Source: Floridanema evergladense
GTDB taxonomy: Bacteria > Cyanobacteriota > Cyanobacteriia > Cyanobacteriales > Aerosakkonemataceae
Strand: one strand, 5' to 3'
Assembly: GCF_041929205.1 (NCBI RefSeq)
Contig: NZ_JBHFNT010000046.1
Length of the DNA: 64,000 nt
Shown here piece by piece: positions 16,559 to 24,199 of the stretch. The number at the start of each line of letters is the position of its first letter. Position 1 is the first letter of the stretch. Made by a program: the position numbers and the translations under genes. The notes beneath the pieces were generated by a model. The model had not been told where the DNA came from. It worked only from the letters and a program-made list of their open reading frames with translations, and ran no database searches.

Positions 16559-17149
16559 ATGAATGATGTTAGTAAAAAGTCACCTGGAAGACCTCGAAGC
16601 GCCCGATCGCATCAAGCTATGCTGCGTGCTACTTTAGAATTGCTAGCAGAAGTTGGCTTTGAGGCGATGAGTATTGAAGCGATCGCAACTCGTGCAGGAA
16701 TAGGAAAAACAACTATTTATCGACGCTACAGCAGTAAAGAGGAATTGGTTGCTGATGCAATTGAAAGTATGCGGGAAGAGGTGTTAATTCCTGATACGGG
16801 AAACCTTTGGAGTGACATAGATGCTATCATTGAAAACGCTGCACAAATTACACTAAATCCGCTGGGAAGACAAACCGTTGCTATGATTATTAGCAGCGCT
16901 TCAAGTAATGCTAAATTTGCTGAGATTTATTGGACAAAATATTTACAACCTCGAAGAGAAGCTTTTGCGATCGTCATTGAACGAGCGAAAACCAGAAAAG
17001 AAATTCAGGAAGATTTAGATCCAGGTTTAGTATTCGATGCGATGAGTGGCATCATGCTTTACGCCTTAATATTTCCACCAACATCTGAAACTTGGAAAAT
17101 GTACATTCGTCGCGCCCTCAATCTACTTTTGAAAGGAGTTTCAATCTAG
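16559..17149 (+). CDS. TetR/AcrR-family regulator
   Basis: A 196-aa protein with an N-terminal TetR DNA-binding domain: AMLRATLELLAEVGFEAMSI, then EAIATRAGIGKTTIYRRYSS and KEELVADAIES. The C-terminal ligand domain resembles the TetR_C subtype with DPGLVFDAMSGIMLYALIFP. It should repress itself and the divergent Coq4-like gene through the palindrome between them. The inducer is unknown. Confidence 0.9.
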   Translation: MNDVSKKSPGRPRSARSHQAMLRATLELLAEVGFEAMSIEAIATRAGIGKTTIYRRYSSKEELVADAIESMREEVLIPDTGNLWSDIDAIIENAAQITLNPLGRQTVAMIISSASSNAKFAEIYWTKYLQPRREAFAIVIERAKTRKEIQEDLDPGLVFDAMSGIMLYALIFPPTSETWKMYIRRALNLLLKGVSI

Positions 17150-17225
17150 TGCATAAATCAACACTTTACGGGCAATTTGAGCTTTTAAATTAAGCATTTT
17201 TCTGGGCATAGATATTGTCTTAAAT

Positions 17226-17960
17226 TCATTTTTGCATTAGATAAAAAACATAGCCATAAGAATCAGAATACTTTCTATAAAGTTGTATTTCTCTTTGTTC
17301 TTCATCTAAGACAGCATTAGCTTCTTCATTGCCTTGATATTTCTGGCGGAGATTATTTATTCTACCTTCTAAAGGAGTGTAGTAATTATCCCACCATGAA
17401 GATTCAGGAAGTGTAAAACTGTTGATATAATTGTATCCTAAATTCTGAATAATGGTGATATTTTCGGTGATATTTTTCATTGTAGGATAGGTATTTTTCC
17501 AGAAATTTAAAGGTTCTTCTGGGGGATTGGTAACTAACCATGAAAGTTCTGAAACAGCAATAGAACCGCCAGTTTTTAAGAAGCGATGCCAAGATTGTAA
17601 GCCTTCCTGAAAGCCCATAATATAAATAGCTCCTTCCGACCAAATTAGATCGAAACTTTCTGGTTCAAAGTCTAGAGAAAACATCGAACAATTTTGGGTA
17701 ATGATATGGCTGGATAAGTTTTCCTGTGCTGCTCGCTGTTGCAATTCATCAAGAAATGGTTGATGATTATCTATGGCAGTAATCTGTCCTTTGGTAATTT
17801 TGGCGAGTGCTAATGTTTGCATTCCTGGGCCACAACCAATGTCTAAAATTTGGGGATTTTTAGGCAAGTTTGGAATTAGAGATAAGGCTTTTGCGGTTGA
17901 TGCCATATCTCCGGGTGCTTCTCGTGGCATATTGCTATGTAGTTCCAAGAAAATATTCAT
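17226..17960 (-). CDS. Class I SAM-dependent methyltransferase
   Basis: A 244-aa protein with SAM motif I ILDIGCGPGMQTLALA, motif II near ITAIDNHQPFLDEL, and FDLIWSEGAIYIMGFQEGL as motif IV. The C-terminal part (YTPLEGRINNLRQKY, YVFYLMQK) is typical of small-molecule methyltransferases. The substrate is not predictable. A single gene on the minus strand. Confidence 0.85.
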   Translation of the reverse strand: MNIFLELHSNMPREAPGDMASTAKALSLIPNLPKNPQILDIGCGPGMQTLALAKITKGQITAIDNHQPFLDELQQRAAQENLSSHIITQNCSMFSLDFEPESFDLIWSEGAIYIMGFQEGLQSWHRFLKTGGSIAVSELSWLVTNPPEEPLNFWKNTYPTMKNITENITIIQNLGYNYINSFTLPESSWWDNYYTPLEGRINNLRQKYQGNEEANAVLDEEQREIQLYRKYSDSYGYVFYLMQK

Positions 17961-18044
17961 GATTTTTTTGTGCTAGAAAGGGAGAATTCTGGTTTAATTT
18001 TCAGTTATGATATCTCTTTTAGGGAAAATTCTCTATAATCCCAA

Positions 18045-18071
18045 ATAAAAAAAGCCGCTGGGAGACAGCGG
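18045..18071 (-). terminator. Terminator for yebC
   Basis: On the minus strand CCGCTG-TCTCC-CAGCGG is followed by CTTTTTTTATTT, a classical rho-independent terminator about 240 bp past the yebC stop. Confidence 0.75.
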
Positions 18072-18285
18072 GGTGAAGTATAAATTTTCGGAGACAGAAC
18101 TTTTCTTAGGAGTTTTTTAGCAAGTTCACCAATGAAGGGAATTGCTGAAATCGCAGCGCTATCATTAAACTTGTGGGATGTCTTACTTTGATGGCGCTTT
18201 TGATGTTATTACTATCTAACATTGAAATGACATAGCCTTGTCAAAGTTATGAAGTTTTTGTGACAGCACCATTATTCGCACATTT

Positions 18286-18309
18286 GTAGGGTGCCTTAAC
18301 GCACCCTAC
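18286..18309. repeat. GTAGGGTGC palindrome
   Basis: GTAGGGTGC (18286-18294) and GCACCCTAC (18301-18309) form a perfect 9-bp stem with a 6-nt loop directly after the yebC stop. This GTAGGGTGC-type palindrome is a common dispersed motif in cyanobacterial genomes. Confidence 0.7.
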
Positions 18310-18313
18310 GAGT

Positions 18314-19084
18314 TTAAGCGATACTTAGAGCGACTAAATCATCTGACATTTCAAAGTTGGTGGTGACGTTTTGTACATCGTCTAATCCTTCTAAAAAGTC
18401 CATCATTTTTAGGAGCGATCGCGCTTGATCGCGATCGACCACTTCTACGTTATTATTAGGTATCCAACGCCATTCTGCTTCGGTGACATTGAAACCTTTT
18501 TCTTTCAAGAATTGGCTGAGATTTTCTAAATTTGTCACTTCGGTAAAGACTTCTGCACCTGCTTCTTCTGCTTCTTCATCTTGTGTTAACTCGTAAGATT
18601 CTGCGCCACCTTCTAAGGAAGCTTCTAAAAGTTCGTCTTCATCCACTGCGCCGCTAATGATGCAAACGCCTTTTTGTTCAAACATCCAAGAAACACAGCC
18701 TGTTTCCCCCAAGTTTCCGCCATATTTGCTGAAAGCGAGGCGCAAGTCAGCTGCGGTGCGGTTACGATTATCGGTAAGGGCTTCCACGAGTACGGCTACT
18801 CCACCTGCGCCATAACCTTCGTAACGGATAGTTTCGAGGCTGTCACCTGAGTCTAGTGTACCAGCACCTTTGGCGATCGCGCGTTCAATATTATCATTAG
18901 GAATTCCTGCTGCTTTTGCTTTGTCGATCGCAGTACGAAGTTGAAAATTCCCTGCCGGATCTGGGATACCGCTACGAGCCGCAACAATAATAGCACGAGA
19001 TAGTTGAGTGAAGGTTTTACCCTTTTTCGCATCAACTCTCTCTTTCTGACGTTTAATATTTGCCCACTTACTATGTCCTGCCAT
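18314..19084 (-). CDS. yebC: YebC/PmpR-family protein
   Basis: A 256-aa protein with the near-invariant start MAGHSKWANIKRQKERVDAK and later AIDKAKAAGIPNDNIERAI, YEGYGAGGVAVLVEALTDN and LAFSKYGGNLGETGCVSWMF. The family is annotated as a transcriptional regulator; some members act in translation. Monocistronic, with a terminator downstream. Confidence 0.95.
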   Translation of the reverse strand: MAGHSKWANIKRQKERVDAKKGKTFTQLSRAIIVAARSGIPDPAGNFQLRTAIDKAKAAGIPNDNIERAIAKGAGTLDSGDSLETIRYEGYGAGGVAVLVEALTDNRNRTAADLRLAFSKYGGNLGETGCVSWMFEQKGVCIISGAVDEDELLEASLEGGAESYELTQDEEAEEAGAEVFTEVTNLENLSQFLKEKGFNVTEAEWRWIPNNNVEVVDRDQARSLLKMMDFLEGLDDVQNVTTNFEMSDDLVALSIA

Positions 19085-19275
19085 AGTCTCTTCTAACTCA
19101 ACTAACCTTACATTAGGATAAACACAAATCCTAGCAAATTGAGAAGGCAGGAAGCAAAGAAAGCTCTGTAGGGGCAGGTTTAGCAGAAAATTTTGTTATC
19201 ATAACTGAAAATTTGACAACAAAACCCGCCCTTTCTTTTTCACCTAATGAATTATATCGGAATTGTTACTTTGGT

Positions 19276-19734
19276 TTATTTCCCGCCTGTGAAAGTGACA
19301 CTTTGGATAAAGTAGCGATTGAAAAAGGCATAAATGGCTAGTGCGGGTAGAGTTAAGACCATTGAAGCTGCCATAATATAATTCCAATAACTGATATATT
19401 CGCCTTTAAAAGTGTTCAATCCCAAAGGTAGGGTAAACATTTCTTTTTCTGACAAAATCAGTAAAGGTGTGAGAAAGTTATTCCAAGCACCCATAAAGAT
19501 AAAGATTGCTTGTGCAGCTAATGCAGGTTTTGCTAAGGGAAGGACAATTTGCAGAAAGGTTTCCCAACGATTTAAACCATCCATTGCGGCGGCTTCTTCT
19601 AATTCATTGGGGTTGCTTTGCCAGCCGCTCAGTGTTAGTGTAATTTCCGAGTTGTTACCCCTTGCAAAAGTACAGCTAGTTAAGGTTATAATTACCAACA
19701 GGAAAATTAACCATTTTACTCTTGTGCAAATCAT
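19276..19734 (-). pseudogene. Fusion remnant: sugar-binding lipoprotein N-terminus joined to MalG-like permease C-terminus
   Basis: A 153-aa frame starting at ATG 19734 behind a strong AAGGGGG ribosome binding site. Residues 1-41 are a lipoprotein signal (lipobox LTSC, Cys21) and the first beta strand of a sugar-binding protein (EITLTLSGWQS). From residue about 42 the sequence abruptly becomes the inner-membrane permease motif ELEEAAAMDGLNRWETFLQI, then VLPLAKPALAA and two to three TM helices, ending FIQSVTFTGGK as in MalG/UgpE-type permeases. The permease lacks its N-terminal half. A deletion of the intervening operon explains it. Unlikely to be functional. Confidence 0.8.
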
Positions 19735-19939
19735 TATTTTCCCCCTTACGAGTAACCTGTTAAGTCGAATGCTTCTGCAACCAAGTAAAATTTGATGCAC
19801 AATCACCATAAAGCCAACTTGAGAATTGCAAAATAACTTTACAAATTCCAAGAATTACAAGGAAATTGATGAGGTATGAAAATTTTGTTTATAGTAAACA
19901 TTTTACCGCTATTCAGCATAACCAGCAGACCTGCAAAAT

Positions 19940-20107
19940 ATGAAGCCTAGAGGAGTAAACTTGGCGATTTTTCGCAGTGTAATGTTAAGTTTATGGTACA
20001 AAACTTTGGTAGGATGTCAACCTTTGTTGAGCGATCGCCATCAGATAGACATAATTCGTTTAACATTGTGGCAAGAGGCAAATCTCACTGCTTTAATTTC
20101 GGTGTAA
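19940..20107 (+). pseudogene. Possible sugar-binding protein N-terminal fragment
   Basis: A 55-aa frame: FRSVMLSLWYKTLVGCQPLL contains a lipobox-like LVGC at about residue 26, then RHQIDIIRLTLWQ, which resembles the first strand of sugar ABC substrate-binding proteins, then it ends. It lies divergent to the fusion remnant, so a second broken copy of the transporter locus is possible. The signal is short and the call is weak. Confidence 0.3.
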
Positions 20108-20209
20108 TTTAGCTCAAGACTTAAACTTTTCCCAAAATGCAACCTGAGAAACATGGTGAAAATTCAAGTCTAAGTCATAATGGTGTTGTAACTTTGAGGA
20201 ATTTAATTC

Positions 20210-20842
20210 ATGCCTATGGATCAGAAAAAAAATCGTGGTCATATCATTAATCATTCGATTCGTGTACCCCAGATTCGCGTGATTGATAATGATGGCGGAC
20301 ACTTAGGAATTATGGATACTAGATCGGCTTTGAGTTTAGCTCAAGAAAAAGATCTAGACTTAGTAATGATTAATGATAAATCTGAACCCCCCGTTTGCCG
20401 AATTATTGACTACGGCAAATTCAAATATGACTTAGAAAAGCAAGAACGGAAAAATAAGAAAAATCAAGATAAGACTTCTGTGAAAGAATTGAAGATGCGC
20501 TACACGATTGAAGATCATGATTACCAAGTGCGCGTCAATCAAGCTGAAAAATTCTTGAAGTCTGGAGATAAAGTAAAAGTAACTATCAAGTTTCGTGGTA
20601 GAGAAAGCCAACATAGCCATTTAGCAGAAAATCTGCTCAATGACATGGCAAAAGACTTACAGGAATATGCAGAACTTCAACAAGCGCCGAAAAAAGAAGG
20701 TAGTAATATGATTATGCTGCTTTCGCCTAAGAGTGCTCTTGTTAAAACTCCTGCTAATAATACTCCCTCTCCTACTCCTACTCCTACTCCTACTAGTAAA
20801 CCAAAATTAGTTGAAACAGAGTCTTCGGAAGCAAAAGTCTAA
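20210..20842 (+). CDS. infC: Translation initiation factor IF-3
   Basis: A 210-aa protein with both IF-3 domains: IRVPQIRVIDNDGGHLGIMD, then KDLDLVMINDKSEPPVCRI and IDYGKFKYDLEKQERKNKKN, and the C-domain MRYTIEDHDYQVRVNQAEKF, KVTIKFRGRE and QAPKKEGSNMIMLLSPK. It is about 30 residues longer than usual because of a Thr/Pro-rich tail (SPTPTPTPTSKP) coded by a TCCTAC repeat. Some residues differ from the usual cyanobacterial IF-3, so it could be one of two paralogues. The RBS TTTGAGGA is visible. Confidence 0.93.
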   Translation: MPMDQKKNRGHIINHSIRVPQIRVIDNDGGHLGIMDTRSALSLAQEKDLDLVMINDKSEPPVCRIIDYGKFKYDLEKQERKNKKNQDKTSVKELKMRYTIEDHDYQVRVNQAEKFLKSGDKVKVTIKFRGRESQHSHLAENLLNDMAKDLQEYAELQQAPKKEGSNMIMLLSPKSALVKTPANNTPSPTPTPTPTSKPKLVETESSEAKV

Positions 20843-20900
20843 AACAAATTAGCTAAGGAGCTTATATTTTTGTGAGATTTCTTTGATTAAACTTTTCATT

Positions 20901-20930
20901 AGTCAGACGAATTTTTGTTTGACTTTCTTT
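20901..20930 (+). terminator. Terminator after infC
   Basis: AGTCAGAC (20901-20908) pairs with GTTTGACT (20917-20924), one G-U pair, followed by TTCTTT. Confidence 0.65.
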
Positions 20931-20960
20931 CGCTAAGTAAGATATCTCTAAATGTATAAA

Positions 20961-20982
20961 GTAGGATGGACAACCATCCTAC
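20961..20982. repeat. GTAGGATGG palindrome
   Basis: GTAGGATGG-ACAA-CCATCCTAC is a perfect stem-loop 24 bp upstream of the truncated methyltransferase. It may be a dispersed palindrome or a leader hairpin. Confidence 0.7.
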
Positions 20983-21006
20983 TAAATTTTTGTTGAGGAT
21001 TGAGAT

Positions 21007-21507
21007 ATGAAGCTAGTTTACCAACGTTTTGATTCCTTTGCTGCTGAATATGATTTTATGGCAAGTTTACAGCCTAAAAATGACTTCTTTTTCAACAATT
21101 TATCTAGAAATAGAAGTGCAGTTTTAGATATTGGTTGTGGCTCAGGTATTTTAGCTTTTGAATTAGCTAAACATTACCAAAAGGTAGTTGCTATAGATAT
21201 TTGCCAAGAAATGTTAGATATTGCAAAAGTTAAAAGATCTGCTGCTAATATTCAGTATCTACTCATGGATGCAGAAAATTTGACATTAGATGAAAAATTT
21301 GATTTAATTACTTCTGCAAATACCTTTCATCATATCCAAAAATTACCTGCTACTTTACAAAAAATCACAAAATTATTGAAACCCGGTGGCAAAGTCGTTT
21401 TTCTAGATAATGTTTTGCAAGTGGAAACACCAGCAACAATAGTTTATGTATTAGTTTTGATTAGTGCGATCGCCACTCCACCTCAGCCAAATCAAAAGGG
21501 AAAATAA
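21007..21507 (+). CDS. SAM-dependent methyltransferase, apparently C-terminally truncated
   Basis: 166 aa with motif I AVLDIGCGSGILAFELA, VVAIDICQEMLDIA, motif IV FDLITSANTFHHIQ and LLKPGGKVVFLDN. It then runs into a hydrophobic VYVLVLISAIATPP tail and stops, where related enzymes usually carry 40-80 more residues. The tail is encoded by DNA with a HIP1 site, so the true end may be lost. GAGGA RBS present. Either a degenerate gene or a minimal methyltransferase. Confidence 0.65.
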   Translation: MKLVYQRFDSFAAEYDFMASLQPKNDFFFNNLSRNRSAVLDIGCGSGILAFELAKHYQKVVAIDICQEMLDIAKVKRSAANIQYLLMDAENLTLDEKFDLITSANTFHHIQKLPATLQKITKLLKPGGKVVFLDNVLQVETPATIVYVLVLISAIATPPQPNQKGK

Positions 21508-21532
21508 GCGATCGCCTTCTCCAAACTTTCAC

Positions 21533-22573
21533 CTATAATCTATTAGCACAAATTGCCGCACCAATTAACCCGACTTGGGGATTTAACACCACATGAACGG
21601 GGATTTTTTCCAGTATATTTCTCATGCGACCTTTGTTAATAAAACATTCCATAAAACCACCCTCTTTAATCAAAGGTAGAATTTTAGCCGCAATACCACC
21701 CGCTACATAAAGACCGCCATAAGGTAACACTTTGAGAGCCAAATTACCTGCTTCTGCACCATAAAGTCCCACAAAAATTCGCAGAGTTTCTTCACTTAAC
21801 GGGTCGGTTTTATCTGAAGCAGCTTTGCCAATAACTGCACCAGGATCGACTGTTTTTTCACTGTTTCCAGCTTCTTGTTCCCAAATTCTAATAATCTCCC
21901 CAATTTCTGGTGATTCACAAGCAACTTTTTTGTCGCGCAAGAACTGATAAATTGAGACAATTCCCATGCCAGAAACTACCCGTTCTACAGAAATTCTATC
22001 AACTTGGTGTTTTTCCAGCAAATACTTCATCATTTGAAATTCTAGTTCTGTGCGTGGTGCAAAATCAGTGTGTCCGCCTTCTGTAGGAAACACTTGATAA
22101 CTGTCACCTGAAGGCGCTAAAAATGCCTGTCCTAAACCTGTTCCTGCGCCAATTACAGCAATGGGTGAATCAGCTTGAAATTTGCCAACCTGTAAGGTAT
22201 GTAAATCGGATTCTGTTAAACCCAAAATGCCATAACCTACTGCTACAAAATCATTAATTAAACTGATTTTGGCAATGCCTAATTCTTCTTGCAAGCGTTC
22301 TGCATCGAGAAACCAAACTAAATTAGTCAGTTTCACGCTATTGTTAACTATAGGGCCTGCGATCGCAAAACAAGCTTTTTTTGGTTGCGGTAAATAACCC
22401 AAATGTTCCGATGCTGCTGTCAGAAATTTCTGGACTATGGGTACTAAATCGGGGAAATCTTTACTAGGATAAGTTGCTTCATCCAGATTGTACATTGAAC
22501 CTTCTGCTGGCTGTTCTACCAAACGCAGAATTGTCTTAGTTCCACCGATATCGCCTGCTAGAAGTAAAGTCAT
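21533..22573 (-). CDS. glk: Glucokinase
   Basis: 346 aa, glucokinase (Glk, non-ROK) family: LLLAGDIGGTKTILRLVE, then IAGPIVNNSVKLTN, ISLINDFVAVGYGI, IGAGTGLGQAF and the GG of GGLYVAGGIAAKILP. It phosphorylates glucose to glucose 6-phosphate. It starts 3 bp after the histidine-phosphatase stop, so the two are co-transcribed. Confidence 0.93.
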   Translation of the reverse strand: MTLLLAGDIGGTKTILRLVEQPAEGSMYNLDEATYPSKDFPDLVPIVQKFLTAASEHLGYLPQPKKACFAIAGPIVNNSVKLTNLVWFLDAERLQEELGIAKISLINDFVAVGYGILGLTESDLHTLQVGKFQADSPIAVIGAGTGLGQAFLAPSGDSYQVFPTEGGHTDFAPRTELEFQMMKYLLEKHQVDRISVERVVSGMGIVSIYQFLRDKKVACESPEIGEIIRIWEQEAGNSEKTVDPGAVIGKAASDKTDPLSEETLRIFVGLYGAEAGNLALKVLPYGGLYVAGGIAAKILPLIKEGGFMECFINKGRMRNILEKIPVHVVLNPQVGLIGAAICANRL

Positions 22574-22576
22574 AAA

Positions 22577-23215
22577 CTAGTGAAAGCGGATTACTTTTTC
22601 AGTTTGACTCAAATGGGAAGTATCGCCATTGAGTTCCATAATCCATTGTCGATCGTAACGGACAATTTTTACCAAACAACACAACGAAGCATTGATTTCT
22701 GGTGTTCCGCCAACTAATCCTTGACTCGTGCCGACAACAGATGCGCCATGTCCTACTAATAGGATATCCTCAGTAAACTCAGATACTAGGATTTTTGCTG
22801 TTTGTGCTGCTCTCGCCATCATTTTATCAACTGTTTCCGGGTATTCAGCAACCACTCTAGAGGTATAACTTGGGTCAACTTTCGGAAATTTTTCTTGTAA
22901 TTCGGTAAAAGAAAGCTTTTCTGGCGTTTCTGTCATCCATTCAGGATTTAACCATTCACTTAACCCAGATTCTATTTTGATCGGTAAATCTAAAATTTCT
23001 GCAACTTGATTAGCAGTTTGTACAGTTCTTAAGAACGGTGAAGCAAAAATATGAGTGATGTTTTCTCCTTGTAAGCGTTCTCCTAATTGTCTTGCTTGAA
23101 TAACTCCATCATCAGAAAGTGGTGGGTCATAACGGCGTTCAGCTGTCAAAAACCAATCCGGGTTGACAAAATCTAAGCGGTTTCCGTGACGGGCAATCCA
23201 AACTGTTTGTGACAT
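22577..23215 (-). CDS. Histidine phosphatase (phosphoglycerate-mutase superfamily)
   Basis: About 212 aa from ATG 23215 (MSQTVWIARHGNRLDFVNPD). RHG is the catalytic phospho-His motif; FASPFLRTVQTANQ and LLVGHGASVVG are the other active-site blocks. It is a broad phosphatase superfamily and the substrate is unknown. The earlier start at 23257 is rejected as a hydrophobic unrelated lead. Operon with glk. Confidence 0.88.
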   Translation of the reverse strand: MSQTVWIARHGNRLDFVNPDWFLTAERRYDPPLSDDGVIQARQLGERLQGENITHIFASPFLRTVQTANQVAEILDLPIKIESGLSEWLNPEWMTETPEKLSFTELQEKFPKVDPSYTSRVVAEYPETVDKMMARAAQTAKILVSEFTEDILLVGHGASVVGTSQGLVGGTPEINASLCCLVKIVRYDRQWIMELNGDTSHLSQTEKVIRFH

Positions 23216-23268
23216 AATTATGATAATTAGATTTACGATCGTCAGTAACAGAATCATTATCTCGAACT

Positions 23269-23691
23269 TTAGGGATTTTGCGCTAAAACTTCTACAACTT
23301 CACCTGCGGTTAATATTGGCAAGTTAGCAGCAACAAAATCCTCTGTATTCCGGGTAACAATTCCCTCAAGATTTTCTGCAATTGCACAAGCTAATTGTAC
23401 CGCATCTTCAAAATCATTGATATGTAGCGCAAATGCTTGCTCTAAAATATTGCGATCGACTCTACAGATTTGCATTAACGTCAGTGTCAAATAAACTGTT
23501 TCTTTAGCTTTTTCTATACTTTTTGTTTGCCTTCTAACAATGTAGAAAATATTGGTTATAGTTGTTGCTGTAACGTAGCCAACAACTCTACCAATACGGA
23601 CATTTTCTAAGAGAGTTTTGGCATCTTGTAAGAATGGTTCTCGCTCTAGTAAAACATCCAGTATAATATTCGTGTCTATCAATACTCTCAT
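23269..23691 (-). CDS. PIN-domain toxin (VapC type)
   Basis: 140 aa starting MRVLIDTNIILDVLLEREPF (acidic residue D6 of the PIN site), with later LHINDFEDAVQLACA and GIVTRNTEDF carrying further catalytic acids. PIN toxins are RNases. Its start overlaps the antitoxin stop by 4 bp (ATGA), so the pair is coupled. Confidence 0.9.
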   Translation of the reverse strand: MRVLIDTNIILDVLLEREPFLQDAKTLLENVRIGRVVGYVTATTITNIFYIVRRQTKSIEKAKETVYLTLTLMQICRVDRNILEQAFALHINDFEDAVQLACAIAENLEGIVTRNTEDFVAANLPILTAGEVVEVLAQNP

Positions 23692-23921
23692 TGTAAATTT
23701 TTCTCCACCAATCTTTCTGCCAAAATAGTTTCCACTTCAGCATCTGTTGGTGGTAAATCATTTGTTTTAGCTAAACCAGTCATTCTTTTTACTATGTCAT
23801 CTGGTATTGGTGGACGGGGATTGACATCGTGAGCGATCGATCGCACAATTGACTCAACTAATTTTAGGCGATCGCTCACTGACAATTTATCAGCTTCCCG
23901 CTTTAATTCTTGCCAATTCAT
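23688..23921 (-). CDS. Antitoxin partner of PIN toxin
   Basis: 77 aa, starting MNWQELKREADKLSVSDRLK. Helical with acidic C-terminal half, as in small antitoxins that precede PIN toxins in cyanobacteria. No clear AbrB or RHH motif is seen. Its stop overlaps the toxin start. Confidence 0.78.
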   Translation of the reverse strand: MNWQELKREADKLSVSDRLKLVESIVRSIAHDVNPRPPIPDDIVKRMTGLAKTNDLPPTDAEVETILAERLVEKNLQ

Positions 23922-23962
23922 TATTTTTCTTGCCTCTTTTCAACTTAATATTAACATTAAGT

Positions 23963-24006
23963 AAAAGCTTGTAGAGACGTTATAGATAACATCTCTACAA
24001 GCTTTT
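23963..24006. repeat. 44-bp imperfect palindrome
   Basis: AAAAGCTTGTAGAGA (from 23963) is mirrored by TCTCTACAAGCTTTT (to 24006), and GTTAT/ATAAC continue the pairing inside, with one mismatch. It can act as a terminator for purF transcripts on the minus strand or is a dispersed repeat. Confidence 0.75.
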
Positions 24007-24008
24007 AA

Positions 24009-24143
24009 GGCTCTCCCGTACTCATGGTGATAAGTAAACCTAATTAATTAGCAAAGTGCTTACTCCACAAAGTTTCCCAGTCCCTAGTCCCCAGTCCCCA
24101 GTCCCTAAAACCAGGGTTTTCCACCACGAAGTACGAGAGAGCC
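24009..24143. repeat. Composite repeat: ~22-bp inverted ends with STRR core
   Basis: GGCTCTCCCGTACTCATGGTG (24009-24029) is mirrored, with a few mismatches, at 24122-24143. The 90-bp interior holds a CCCAGTC/CCTAGTC short tandem repeat tract (24076-24107). It looks like a mobile non-coding element adjacent to purF. Confidence 0.6.
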
Positions 24144-24199
24144 GCTTTTAAATAAAGGATGGAAAAAGAAAAAAGACTAAATTCTTCACAACCAACAAC

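Larger units (their letters stand above)
17961..18313. other. Intergenic region, 353 bp
   Basis: It holds the yebC terminator (18051-18071), a GTAGGGTGC hairpin (18286-18309) and the promoter region of the methyltransferase. I see no further gene. Confidence 0.6.
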
